From: JAOUEA01 sp038249195
Lineage (GTDB): Bacteria; Actinomycetota; UBA4738; HRBIN12
Assembly (NCBI GenBank): GCA_038249195.1
Contig: JBBRWM010000014.1
Coordinates: 1 to 55,041 of the forward strand
Length of the DNA stretch: 55,041 nucleotides
Direction of reading: 5' to 3'
Shown here: positions 47,583 through 55,041 of the stretch, piece by piece
How positions within the stretch are numbered: position 1 is the stretch's first letter
Layout of the letters: each line of letters opens with the position of its first letter
Notes under the pieces: model-generated
The model's database searches: none
The model's input: the letters and a program-made list of their open reading frames with translations, nothing else
What the model was told of the DNA's origin: nothing
Program-made: the position numbers and the translations under genes

Positions 47583-49223
47583 TCAGGCTGCCCCCGCGGC
47601 CGCCGGAACGCCGGAGGTCGCGGATCCCACCGGTTCCTCGGGGATCCGCCGCGCGAAGAACAACGCCACAAGCGCGAAGCCGGCCACCACCGCCAACGCG
47701 CTTCGCAGGCCCACCAGGCGCGCGGACTCGTTCTCGTCCACCACGGCGGCGCCCACGTCGGGGGGCACGCCCGCTTCGGCCAGCGCGGAGGCGAGCTGCG
47801 TGTCGGACAGGAACGGGATGCCGGCCACCAGCTCCACCGACGCCTGAGCGCTCACGTCGGCGGGCACCGCCGGGTTCTGCTGCACGCCCGCCAGGAAGGC
47901 CGAGGTGAGGCTCGCGATGAGGATCGAGCCCACGAGCGCCGTGCCGAGCGACGCGCCGAGGTTCGTCACGGTGTTCTGCAGGCCGCCGACATCGGCGCTG
48001 TCCTCGTCGGGGAGGGCCGAGACGGTGACGGCGCCGAGCTGCGAGGCGAGCGCCCCGATCCCGAGCCCCATGAACAGCAGCGGCACCGTGACGATGCTCG
48101 CGCCCGCCCCGTGGTCCAGCGCGCCCACCAGCACGACGAGCCCCACCGCCAGCGAGACCAGCCCCAGACGCACGACGCGCCGCGGCGAGGCACGAGGGAA
48201 CGCCTTGGGGATGCCGGCAGCGGCCAGCAGCAGCGCGACAGAGAGCGGCAGCAGCCGGATGCCCGTGTCGAGCGCGGAGAGCTCCAGCACCACCGAGAGG
48301 AAGAGCGGGATGACGAAGAAGGCGCTCGCCTGCACGAGGAACTGGAAGAAGAACATCGTGAGGCCGCCGGTGAGCTGGCGATTCGCGAACAGCTCCATCC
48401 GCACGAGCGGCTCCAGCCCGCGAGCCACCACTCGACGCTCCCATTCCACGAACGCCAGGAGCACCACGAGCCCACCCAGCACGAGCCAGGGCACCGGGGA
48501 GAGCCCGAGCAGCTGGGGGCCGCCCGGCTTGGCCTGCACCCACCCCCACGCCCCCGAACGCAGCACGCCGAAGACCACGAGCGACAACCCCACGATCGTG
48601 AGCCCTGAACCCACCAGGTCGAGGCGGGGCCGTTCGGTGACGGGGCTGTCGTTGATGCGCCGCGTGACGGCGAGGATCGCGATCACCACGACGACCTCGC
48701 CAGCGAACACCCAGCGCCACGAGAAGAACGTCGTCACCGCGCCGCCGACGAGCGGTCCCGCCGCCACCGCCATGGCGCCCGCGGCCGCGATGAGCCCGTA
48801 CGCGGCCGGGCGGCGGGCGGCCGGGAAGTTGCCCGCCACGAGGGCCACGATCGCCGGCATGATGAGCGCGGCGCCCACCCCCTCCAGGAACGACCACCCC
48901 ACGATCAGCACCGCGAGGTTGGGAGCGACCGCGGTGGTGAGCGAGCCGGCGCCGTAGATCACGAGACCCACGGCGAACGCTCGGCGGCGGCCGAAGATCC
49001 CGCCGATCTTCCCACCGGTGATCATGAGCGCCGCCATGACCAGCGTGTAGAGCGTGATGGCGGTCTGGATCCCCGTGACGGTGGTGCCCAGGTCGGTCGC
49101 CACCGAGGAGATCGACACGTTCATGACCGAGCTGTCCAGGGTCATGAGGAACTGGCCCGAGGCCAGCACGAGCAACACGAGGTTGGCGGCGGAGCCCGTG
49201 CGCTCTGCGGTGCTGGACGACAT
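47583..49223 (-). CDS. DHA2-family MFS drug/proton antiporter
   Basis: A 546-residue exporter with about 14 membrane segments. LDSSVMNVSISSVATDLG (motif D1 region), GGKIGGIFGRRRAF (motif A) and GVGAALIMPAIVALV, then GAMAVAAGPLVGGAV (motif C) are characteristic of EmrB/QacA-type proteins. Its substrate is unknown. It ends 31 bases from the LuxR stop (convergent). No regulator gene is directly adjacent in an operon, though the small XRE gene lies upstream. Confidence 0.92.
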   Translation of the reverse strand: MSSSTAERTGSAANLVLLVLASGQFLMTLDSSVMNVSISSVATDLGTTVTGIQTAITLYTLVMAALMITGGKIGGIFGRRRAFAVGLVIYGAGSLTTAVAPNLAVLIVGWSFLEGVGAALIMPAIVALVAGNFPAARRPAAYGLIAAAGAMAVAAGPLVGGAVTTFFSWRWVFAGEVVVVIAILAVTRRINDSPVTERPRLDLVGSGLTIVGLSLVVFGVLRSGAWGWVQAKPGGPQLLGLSPVPWLVLGGLVVLLAFVEWERRVVARGLEPLVRMELFANRQLTGGLTMFFFQFLVQASAFFVIPLFLSVVLELSALDTGIRLLPLSVALLLAAAGIPKAFPRASPRRVVRLGLVSLAVGLVVLVGALDHGAGASIVTVPLLFMGLGIGALASQLGAVTVSALPDEDSADVGGLQNTVTNLGASLGTALVGSILIASLTSAFLAGVQQNPAVPADVSAQASVELVAGIPFLSDTQLASALAEAGVPPDVGAAVVDENESARLVGLRSALAVVAGFALVALFFARRIPEEPVGSATSGVPAAAGAA

Positions 49224-49259
49224 CGCCGGGAGACTACCCCGGGCGCTTGGGAACGCAAG

Positions 49260-49289
49260 AACCCCTGCGGCGGGCCCGCCACGGGGGTT
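49260..49289 (-). terminator. Terminator hairpin downstream of the small XRE gene
   Basis: AACCCC and GGGGGTT form the outer stem around GGCGGGCCCGCC, giving a strong GC hairpin 25 bases past the XRE stop. It may also isolate the MFS promoter. Confidence 0.6.
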
Positions 49290-49313
49290 CGCGAACGGTG
49301 CTGGGGTTTGGGG

Positions 49314-49706
49314 CTAGCGCGAGCTGGCCATCGAGGCGGTCGCGCCGCCTGAGCCGCCTGCGCCGCCGAAGCGGGCCATGCCGCCGGAGGACGTCACGAG
49401 GGCCACCACGGCGGCCCCGAGGGACTCGGCCTGCTCCTTGGTCGTGATGCTGGCGCCGCCGTCGGCGATGATCTGAAGGAACCGCTCCTGGGCGCCGCGT
49501 TCGTCGGTGAGCAGCGATGCCTCCGAGACGTTCAGCGCCTTGGACAGGCGCGCGAGCGTCTGGATCGAGGGTTCCACGTGGCCGTTCTCGTACCGGGAGA
49601 GCCGGGCCTTGGGGATCCCCGAGAGCTCTTCGAGCTCGGACTGGCTGAAGCCCGCTCCGAGGCGTGCCTCGCGGAGCCTTACACCGAAATGACGTCCTTC
49701 ACGCAT
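49314..49706 (-). CDS. Small XRE-family regulator
   Basis: A 130-residue protein: HTH at about 8-65 (VRLREARLGAGFSQSELEEL, IPKARLSRYENGHVEPSIQT, LARLSKALNVSEASLL) and a Gly/Ala/Ser-rich tail (GGMARFGGAGGSGGATASMA) with no recognisable domain. GGGGAG about 12 bases before the ATG is the likely ribosome site. It follows rplL by 95 bases on the same strand. Targets unknown. Confidence 0.82.
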   Translation of the reverse strand: MREGRHFGVRLREARLGAGFSQSELEELSGIPKARLSRYENGHVEPSIQTLARLSKALNVSEASLLTDERGAQERFLQIIADGGASITTKEQAESLGAAVVALVTSSGGMARFGGAGGSGGATASMASSR

Positions 49707-49765
49707 GGTGGTTCGATCTCCCCTCGTACGACCGACAGGTGAGCGGAGGTGCGGGCTGCCGACCT

Positions 49766-49779
49766 CTAGGCGACCCTAG
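49766..49779. promoter_or_regulatory. Inverted repeat between rplL and the XRE gene
   Basis: CTAGG-CGAC-CCTAG, perfect 5-base arms, 60 bases before the XRE start. Candidate autoregulatory operator or weak attenuator. Confidence 0.3.
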
Positions 49780-49801
49780 CATAGGAGCGAAACGTGGGCG
49801 C

Positions 49802-50188
49802 CTACTTGAGCTCCACGCTCCCGCCGGCGGCCTCGAGTTGCTCCTTGGCCTTGTCGGCGTCCTCCTTCTTGACCTTCTCCAGGACCGGCTGGGGCGCGCC
49901 GTCCACCAGGTCCTTGGCCTCTTTGAGGCCCAGGCTCGTGAGGGCGCGAACCTCCTTGATGACCTGGATCTTCTTCTCGCCGGCCGCGGTGAGGATCACG
50001 TCGAACTCGTCCTGCTCCTCGGCGGCCTCGGCGCCTGCTCCACCGCCGGGGGCGGCCATCATGACGGGCGCCGCCGAAGCGGCCGTAACGTCGAAGGTCT
50101 CTTCGAACTCCTTGATGAACGCGGACAGCTCAAGGAGCGTCATCTCCTTGAAGTGCTCCATGAGGTCGTCGTTGCTGAGCTTCGCCAT
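49802..50188 (-). CDS. rplL: 50S ribosomal protein L7/L12
   Basis: The 128-residue stalk protein. N-terminal dimerisation part (SNDDLMEHFKEMTLLELSAF), Ala/Gly hinge (about 40-55), and the factor-binding domain ending AKEQLEAAGGSVELK with VKEVR-like IKEVRALTSLGLKEAKDLV. Five bases after rplJ. What follows downstream is not rpoB, as is usual, but an XRE gene. Confidence 0.97.
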   Translation of the reverse strand: MAKLSNDDLMEHFKEMTLLELSAFIKEFEETFDVTAASAAPVMMAAPGGGAGAEAAEEQDEFDVILTAAGEKKIQVIKEVRALTSLGLKEAKDLVDGAPQPVLEKVKKEDADKAKEQLEAAGGSVELK

Positions 50189-50193
50189 GGCGG

Positions 50194-50952
50194 TTACTCC
50201 TTCTCGTGGTCTTCGGCTTCGACCGAAGCCTCGGTGGCTGCGGAGGTCTCTGTTGCGGGCGCCTCGGGTGCTTGGTCCGACGCCTCGGATGCTTCGGGTG
50301 TCTCGGATGCTTCGGGTGTCTCGGATGCTTCGGGTGTCTCGGATGCTTCGGGTGTCTCGGATGCTTCCGTTGACTCGGGTTCTTCGGTTGCTGCAGGCGT
50401 CGGCCCTTCGGCCTCGGCCTCGGGCGACGCATCCTCCGCGGGCAGCTTCGCCTTGTAGGCCTCCAGGAGCGACACGAACTTGGACTGCGCGGCCACGAAC
50501 AGCGCCGCGGCCTTGCTCATATCGCTCTTGAGCAGACCCGCGATCTTCGAAAGCATGACCTCACGGCTGTCCAGGTCGGAGAGGGACTTGGCCTCCTCGG
50601 CGGACAGCACGCGGCCGTCCATGTACGCGCCCTTGAGGACGAGGGTGGGATAGAGCTTCTGCGCGGCGACCACGGACTTGGCCGCCGCCACGGGATCGCC
50701 GTCGACGAAGGTGATCGCGGAGGGACCCTCGAGTAAAGGATCCAGCTCCTCGACACCGGCGTCGGCCGCGGCCCGCTGCATCAAGGTGTTCTTGACCACC
50801 GCGAAGCTCGCGCCCCCCTCGGCGAGGGATCGCCTGAGCTGGCTGATCTGAGACACCGACAGGCCGCGGTACTCCGTGAGCAGCAAGGCGTTGGATCCAT
50901 CGATCCGCTCCTTGAGCTCGGCGACCCGTGCGACCTTCTCCGGATTGGGCAT
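50194..50952 (-). CDS. rplJ: 50S ribosomal protein L10 with long acidic repeat tail
   Basis: The stalk base protein. The L10 core is residues 1 to about 175 (ALLLTEYRGLSVSQISQLRR, FAVVKNTLMQRAA, GPSAITFVDGDPVAAAK). It then continues for about 75 residues rich in Glu, Ala, Thr, Ser and Pro, including four copies of ASETPE, for 252 residues against the usual 165-180. AGGAGG precedes the ATG. The L7/L12-binding helix (about 140-170) is intact. The tail is encoded by an 18-base tandem repeat. Confidence 0.95.
   Translation of the reverse strand: MPNPEKVARVAELKERIDGSNALLLTEYRGLSVSQISQLRRSLAEGGASFAVVKNTLMQRAAADAGVEELDPLLEGPSAITFVDGDPVAAAKSVVAAQKLYPTLVLKGAYMDGRVLSAEEAKSLSDLDSREVMLSKIAGLLKSDMSKAAALFVAAQSKFVSLLEAYKAKLPAEDASPEAEAEGPTPAATEEPESTEASETPEASETPEASETPEASETPEASEASDQAPEAPATETSAATEASVEAEDHEKE
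50285..50374 (-). repeat. 18-bp tandem repeat in the rplJ 3' end
   Basis: Four perfect units of TCGGATGCTTCGGGTGTC (50285-50356) and a fifth degenerate one. Each encodes the six-residue acidic unit of the L10 tail, so changes in copy number keep the frame. Confidence 0.9.
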
Positions 50953-50974
50953 CGCGCCTCCTAACGAATGAACG

Positions 50975-51090
50975 CGTCCCCGCAGACAGCGGAGACGCGC
51001 GCGATGGTGCCGGAGCGGTCTTCGTTTCTCAGCCTCGGCAGGTACCGGCGAGCCGGATTGTGCGGGTGCCCCTGCTGTCTGCGGCGGAGC
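50975..51090 (-). ncRNA. Ribosomal protein L10 leader
   Basis: On the minus strand CCGCAGACAGC (51074-51084) pairs perfectly with GCTGTCTGCGG (50980-50990), enclosing CCTGCCGAGGCTGAGAAACG. These are the hallmarks of the L10 leader family, where the L10(L12)4 complex binds to repress its own operon. It ends 27 bases before the rplJ start. Confidence 0.85.
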
Positions 51091-51091
51091 A

Positions 51092-51121
51092 AGGATACGG
51101 GCGGCGCGGGGGGCGCGACAA
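51092..51121 (-). promoter_or_regulatory. Candidate promoter of rplJ-rplL
   Basis: TTGTCG (51116-51121), 18 bases, TATCCT (51092-51097) on the minus strand, immediately upstream of the L10 leader. Transcription would begin at the first strand of the leader stem. Confidence 0.5.
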
Positions 51122-51129
51122 ACGGGTCG

Positions 51130-51711
51130 CTACGGGGTCGCGGAGGGCGTGGGCGTCGGCGAGCCACCGTGGCTGGGCGAGGGCGACGTTCCGATCGGCG
51201 GTGTCGCAAGCCGGTCGACCAGCGAGGGATCCAACGCGATGGCAACCTTCAGCTCCTTGAGACCCTCCTTCGCCACGCCGGACTTCTGCAGCAGCAGCCC
51301 CCGATTGAAGTGGGCGTCGGCGTTCTTGGGGTTCACCGCGATGACGCGCCCGTAGAGGTCGATGGCCTCCTGCGTAGCCCCCACCGTCGTCCGCAGGATC
51401 GCCAGGTTGAACAGCGCCGGCTCGAAGTTGGGATCCGTGTTGAGAGCGGTGCGGTAGAAGCCTTCGGCCAGCTGATCGTCGCCTTGCTGCGACGCGATGA
51501 GTCCGAGGTTGTAGTTGGCGAAGCGGTCGTCGGGACGGACGCTGAGGACGTCCAGGTAGGCCTCGCGCGCCGTATCGAGGTTGCCGGCCTGTTGCTGGGC
51601 GAGTCCCTCGCGGAGCCGGGCGTCGGCGTCCACGTGGTTCCGGTTGCACGCGCCCAGCAGCAGGCCGAGCAGCAGCGCGGGGATCACGAGCGCGCGCAGA
51701 GATCGCGTCAT
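51130..51711 (-). CDS. TPR-repeat lipoprotein
   Basis: A 193-residue exported protein. Lipobox LLGAC gives Cys22. Three to four TPR units follow (REGLAQQQAGNLDTAREAYL, NYNLGLIASQQGDDQLAEGF, FNLAILRTTVGATQEAIDLY, FNRGLLLQKSGVAKEGLKEL), then a Ser/Pro/Thr tail. It is probably a scaffold on the outer face of the membrane; partner unknown. It lies upstream of rplJ where rplA/rplK would normally be found. Confidence 0.85.
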   Translation of the reverse strand: MTRSLRALVIPALLLGLLLGACNRNHVDADARLREGLAQQQAGNLDTAREAYLDVLSVRPDDRFANYNLGLIASQQGDDQLAEGFYRTALNTDPNFEPALFNLAILRTTVGATQEAIDLYGRVIAVNPKNADAHFNRGLLLQKSGVAKEGLKELKVAIALDPSLVDRLATPPIGTSPSPSHGGSPTPTPSATP

Positions 51712-51793
51712 CGCTGCGATGGTACGAGACGGAAGGACCTCGGACGCCGAAGAGGCGGCCCTGCGGGCCGCCCCTTCCAGGCTCGCCTCATGC

Positions 51794-52618
51794 CTACGCG
51801 CAGAGCGCGTACGCCGTCACGGTCCAGTTGTTCCCTGTCCCGAATCCAGTTTCTCGGGCATCGACCGTCCACGTCGTGGAGGACGCTGGGTAGGAGGCCT
51901 GAGCGAAGACGTTGGTGTCGCTCGCTATGAATCCTCCGCCGAAGACCTTTTTGCCCCCCGTGCAAGTGGCCGTGGCCGACTTGTTGCTCGAGGAACTGGC
52001 TGATACCCCGGTCACGATCGTGATTCCCGCCGTGCCCGAAGGCCCTGGTGGGCCCTGAAGGCCGTCCGCGCCGGTAGAGCCAGCCGGGCCGGTGGCTCCG
52101 TCAGTGCCGTTCGTGCCCGTGGCGCCATCCGTGCCGTCCGCGCCCGTGGGCCCGGTCGGTCCGGCGGGCCCTGGCGGCCCGACCGGACCCATGAGGCCGG
52201 TGGCGCCCGTGGTCCCGTTCAGACCGTCGGATCCGTTCGTGCCTTCGGCGCCGGTGGCTCCGTCGGCACCGGTGGGGCCGGTCGCGCCCATCGCTCCATC
52301 GGCCCCGGTGGCTCCCGTAGCGCCGTCAACGCCGGCAGGACCAGGGGATCCAGGAGCACCATTCGCTCCGGTGGCTCCTGTTGCGCCTGCGGGTCCAGGC
52401 GCTCCGGCCGGACCTGCGGGACCGGTCATGCTCCATTTCTTCGTCTTCTCGCCCGACTTGCAATTCTTGCCGGACGGAATGATGCGGACGACACGGGTCT
52501 GCTTGTTGATGCACCCCTTGATCGTGTTCGTCTTCTTGGCCGCTCGGCCTCCTGCGAGAGCTGAGACGGCTGCCAGGCCGCCGATGACCATCGCCAGGAC
52601 GACCAAGCGGTGATGCAT
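51794..52618 (-). CDS. Collagen-like secreted protein
   Basis: A 274-residue protein: signal-like N-terminus (VVLAMVIGGLAAVSALAGG), a short two-Cys domain (IKGCINKQTRVVRIIPSGKNC), about 40 Gly-X-Y triplets (about 65-190, e.g. GPAGPAGAPGPAGATGATGA), and a conserved-looking C-terminal domain of about 80 residues (GITIVTGVSASSSSNKSATA... FGTGNNWTVTAYALCA) that may trimerise the helix. Probably a surface or secreted structural protein. The plus-strand open frame opposite is a mirror of the triplets. Confidence 0.88.
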   Translation of the reverse strand: MHHRLVVLAMVIGGLAAVSALAGGRAAKKTNTIKGCINKQTRVVRIIPSGKNCKSGEKTKKWSMTGPAGPAGAPGPAGATGATGANGAPGSPGPAGVDGATGATGADGAMGATGPTGADGATGAEGTNGSDGLNGTTGATGLMGPVGPPGPAGPTGPTGADGTDGATGTNGTDGATGPAGSTGADGLQGPPGPSGTAGITIVTGVSASSSSNKSATATCTGGKKVFGGGFIASDTNVFAQASYPASSTTWTVDARETGFGTGNNWTVTAYALCA

Positions 52619-52667
52619 CTCAAGGACATCCGCGAGGTTTCGCGGCGGCGTGGGTACGGACTTGCGC

Positions 52668-54815
52668 CTACGTCATCGACGGTATGTGCGCGCCCCCGCG
52701 TCGATCGCGTGGCGACCGCCGGGCGAACCACAACAGGACGATGGCGCCGATCCCCAGGATGAACAACGGCCCGTACCAGGGATAGGACTGATAGGTGACG
52801 AATACCTCGTGGCGCCCGGCCGGGACCGGCACGCCCACGAAGCCGGGCGCGATCATCTGCACGGGGACCTCCCGCCCGTCCACCAGCGCGCGGAAGCCGG
52901 GGTCGAAGGAGGCCGCCACCTTGAGGACCGCCGGCCGACGCGCGGTCACGGTGGCGCCGAAGACGCCGTCGGCGATGCTCGAGAAGCTCGAGCGAACGGT
53001 GCCCGGCGAGGAGCTCGGTTCCTCGTTGGGCCCCAGCGTCGGCGCGGCAGCCGGGCTGCCCGGGAACGCGAGCGTGGGGAGGAAGGCGCGGCCCGGCAGG
53101 CCGGAGTCGAGGAACGAGGTCATCTGACTCCCGATGTCGTCGCGGTTCACGGAGATCGGCGCCACGGTGTCCACGAGCGCGACGTAGTCGGAGTCGGGAT
53201 ACTCGTAGAGCACGAATCGGCCCGATCGCGCGACCTCGGTGGCGCCGGGGGGCGGCGTCCGGTCCTGCGGGACGATCACGTAGCGCACGCCGTACAGGGG
53301 CGGGTGCGTGGGGTTCCCGATCTGGAACCTCGCCTCGGCGCCGGAGGCGAGGGACCACGTGGGCCTCGTGAAGCCGAGCGAATCGACCTGCAGGTTCACC
53401 GGGATCACGTAGCCGGGCACCGAGCCCACGTCGAAGCCGCCCGTGGGCTGGGAGCGAAGGCTCGAGAAGATGCGGCCGGGGCCTTCGGCCTCGGCCCTCT
53501 GCACGAGCGCCTCGTATCCCACGCCGTCGGTGGCCTGGGACTCGATCTGCTGGGGGATCCACGTCCAGTCCTTGGCCTCGTAGCTCACGCGTTCGATGAA
53601 CGCGGGCATGAGCACCACGAGGCCGGCGACGCCGATCGAGACCGGACGCCATCGGGGCGGCAGGCGCAGGGCCGGGCGTTCGCGGAGCAGCTTGGCGGCG
53701 AGCGCCCCCAGCCAGGCGAGGCCGAACCCGGCGAGGTAGAGCCCGACGAGATGCACGCCCATGATGTAGCGGCGCAGGAACAGGTCGCCGCCGCCGGGGA
53801 GCAGCTTCAGGACCGGCCCCAGCGTCGGCCGCCCGAAGAACAGCAGCAGGCTCAGCAGGCCGACCCCCAGGAGCACACGAGACTGCTCGTGCGCGCGGAA
53901 GCCCCGCACGGCGATCACGAGCCCACCCGCCGCCAGGAGGGTCACCACCGGCAAGCGCCCGGCGTCGAAGAGCCGCCCGGTCACGAGCCACCCCAACACC
54001 TTCTTCGCACCGAACGAATCGTAGAAGTAGGTGCCCCGGCTGAACTCGTCGTTGATGGTCCACTTCGCGCCGAGCACGAGCGGCACGAGCATCCACGCCG
54101 AGAACAGGAGGGCCGCGAGCGCCACGATCGCGGCGCGGCCCAGGCGCGTCCAGATCTCGCGTGGCACGACCAGCACGAAGACCCCCAGGCACAGCAAGGC
54201 GAGATAGCCCGTGAGGAGGTGGAACGCGATCGTGAGCCCCAGCGCGAGCGCCGCGAGCCACATCCGGCGCCCGCGCGCAACGGCCTGCCAGCTGAGGCCC
54301 AGGCAGATCGGCAGCGCCCACATGCCCCACAGCTGGGCCCACGTCCCCGACCCGCGCCAGACGTAGCTGTTCCACTCGAACCCAAGGCCCGGCCGGCTCA
54401 CGAGGAGCGGCGACACGAGGGCGGCCGCCGCGGCGGGCCAGCGGCCGAGCCCGAGCAGCCGCCCGCCCGCGTACACCGAGATCGGCCAGCAGGCGAGCAG
54501 CAGATAGAGCGACCAGCGGAAGGTCCCGGGGCCCAGCACGATCGACAGCGCGCCCGTGATGATGTGCGGCAGCGACTGATAGTGATGGAATCGGCTCGCC
54601 CCCAGCGCGAGGTACGGGTACCAGCCATCGAACGGGAGGTGGCCGTCGCGGATCCGGTCCGCGGCCCAGGTGGTCATCGACCGATGGACGGCGGAGTCGT
54701 TCAGGTACCACACGTCCCGATGCTCGGGCCACAGGGCCACCAACCCGAAGGCGACGGCTACGGCGACGACGTAGAGCGGAAGCCGGCTCGGATCGTTCCA
54801 GGGCTTGCGCGCCAC
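52668..54815 (-). CDS. Large polytopic membrane protein (GT-C/YfhO-like)
   Basis: A 715-residue protein with about 12 hydrophobic segments in the first 430 residues and one at the C-terminal end (PLFILGIGAIVLLWF), separated by a soluble region of about 250 residues. The fold outline and the final lumenal-like block (FDPGFRALVDGREVPVQM, VPAGRHEVFVTY, then a membrane helix) resemble YfhO/GT-C type membrane proteins that glycosylate surface polymers. No DxD-type catalytic motif is decisive; assignment to glycosyltransferase is inference. GTG start. Confidence 0.65.
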   Translation of the reverse strand: MARKPWNDPSRLPLYVVAVAVAFGLVALWPEHRDVWYLNDSAVHRSMTTWAADRIRDGHLPFDGWYPYLALGASRFHHYQSLPHIITGALSIVLGPGTFRWSLYLLLACWPISVYAGGRLLGLGRWPAAAAALVSPLLVSRPGLGFEWNSYVWRGSGTWAQLWGMWALPICLGLSWQAVARGRRMWLAALALGLTIAFHLLTGYLALLCLGVFVLVVPREIWTRLGRAAIVALAALLFSAWMLVPLVLGAKWTINDEFSRGTYFYDSFGAKKVLGWLVTGRLFDAGRLPVVTLLAAGGLVIAVRGFRAHEQSRVLLGVGLLSLLLFFGRPTLGPVLKLLPGGGDLFLRRYIMGVHLVGLYLAGFGLAWLGALAAKLLRERPALRLPPRWRPVSIGVAGLVVLMPAFIERVSYEAKDWTWIPQQIESQATDGVGYEALVQRAEAEGPGRIFSSLRSQPTGGFDVGSVPGYVIPVNLQVDSLGFTRPTWSLASGAEARFQIGNPTHPPLYGVRYVIVPQDRTPPPGATEVARSGRFVLYEYPDSDYVALVDTVAPISVNRDDIGSQMTSFLDSGLPGRAFLPTLAFPGSPAAAPTLGPNEEPSSSPGTVRSSFSSIADGVFGATVTARRPAVLKVAASFDPGFRALVDGREVPVQMIAPGFVGVPVPAGRHEVFVTYQSYPWYGPLFILGIGAIVLLWFARRSPRDRRGGAHIPSMT

Positions 54816-54933
54816 CGCGCGAGTGTAGCGCCGGCCCGGATCATCTCGGTCGATCCAGCCGGCATCCCGGGGGTCAGATCTTCGTCCCGAACGTGATGGC
54901 CGTCACGGACGGGTGGCGTCGGAGGCGATAGGT

Positions 54934-54949
54934 TCGAACACATGTTCGA
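54934..54949. promoter_or_regulatory. LexA (SOS) box
   Basis: TCGAACACATGTTCGA fits the actinobacterial SOS box TCGAAC-N4-GTTCGA exactly. It overlaps the ATG of the gene at the window edge. Confidence 0.75.
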
Positions 54950-55041
54950 TACCTCAGGAGCGATCGGAGCACTCGATAAGGCCCACGAAGCGGTCTGCCA
55001 GGCCGAGCGCCGGTTGTTCTTTCTCATCGCCGAGGCCAGCC
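54942..55041 (+). CDS. DUF222/HNH-type endonuclease-like protein, N-terminal fragment
   Basis: The first 33 codons of an open frame run off the window: MFDTSGAIGALDKAHEAVCQ, then AERRLFFLIAEAS. This helical start resembles the DUF222 domain at the front of the 13E12-like HNH proteins common in actinobacteria. The ATG sits inside a SOS box, as for some known members. The identification rests on a short stretch and context. Confidence 0.55.
   Translation, partial: MFDTSGAIGALDKAHEAVCQAERRLFFLIAEAS

Noticed and set aside
50285..50374. A possible CRISPR-like repeat array
   Set aside because: The units are contiguous 18-mers with no spacers and lie in frame in rplJ.
52092..52613. A plus-strand Pro/Ala/Val-rich frame opposite the collagen-like gene
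   Set aside because: It is the complementary reading of Gly-X-Y codons and has no ribosome site.
52426..54732. A second long minus-strand frame over the membrane protein
   Set aside because: It is frame-shifted relative to the hydrophobic frame and Arg/Pro/Ala-rich; the frame with membrane segments is the coding one.

Overview
The window is a GC-rich bacterial chromosome segment. The EF-Tu, EF-G, S7, S12, RpoB, RpoC, L10 and L7/L12 sequences, the frequent GTG/TTG starts, a BldD-type regulator and a DUF222-like gene with an actinobacterial SOS box all point to Actinomycetota. No sequence here gives a genus; an uncultured or deep-branching lineage is my inference. I found no tRNA, rRNA, transposase or CRISPR array.

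Layout. 1-3.5 kb, minus strand: the str operon rpsL-rpsG-fusA-tuf (tuf cut by the window edge) with its promoter. 3.5-8.2 kb: a class II Fic protein, an inositol-monophosphatase-family enzyme, and an uncharacterised secreted protein whose gene lies between two copies of a roughly 95-bp palindromic repeat. 8.2-15.7 kb, minus: rpoB-rpoC with its own promoter and terminator. 15.8-18.2 kb: a DUF4012-like membrane protein and an RmlC-like sugar epimerase, convergent. 18.4-26.7 kb: a visibly less GC-rich island with a branched-chain-amino-acid-type ABC transporter (binding protein, LivF, LivH, fused LivM-LivG) divergent from an RpiR-type regulator, a glutamine-synthetase-like ligase and a metal-dependent amidohydrolase. 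Directly repeated rmlC/upstream-gene sequence bounds the island.

27.4-45.5 kb is a large surface-polysaccharide locus: a lysozyme-like secreted protein, a flavoprotein, an ATP-grasp ligase, a deacetylase-glycosyltransferase fusion, a two-domain secreted deacetylase, a Wzc-like chain-length/ATPase protein, then one tightly packed operon of a sugar dehydrogenase, aminotransferase and acetyltransferase (a 2,3-diacetamido-sugar type pathway), an initiating sugar transferase, a MurJ/Wzx-like flippase and a Wzy/ligase-like protein. A BldD-like XRE regulator and two tandem LuxR-type regulators with degenerate receiver domains follow, then a DHA2-type drug exporter.

49.3-55.0 kb: a small XRE regulator, rplL-rplJ with a recognisable L10 leader, a TPR lipoprotein, a collagen-like secreted protein, a large membrane protein, and at the edge the start of a DUF222/HNH-like gene with a SOS box over its start codon.

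The most striking architectural point is that rplJ-rplL and rpoB-rpoC, normally adjacent, are about 34 kb apart, with the polysaccharide locus and the catabolic island between them; each half has its own promoter. The best candidates for under-described biology are the split FluG-like island (transporter + regulator + GS-like ligase + amidohydrolase), the flavoprotein/ATP-grasp/deacetylase-glycosyltransferase module, the receiver-degenerate LuxR pair, and the palindromic repeats around the secreted-protein gene.
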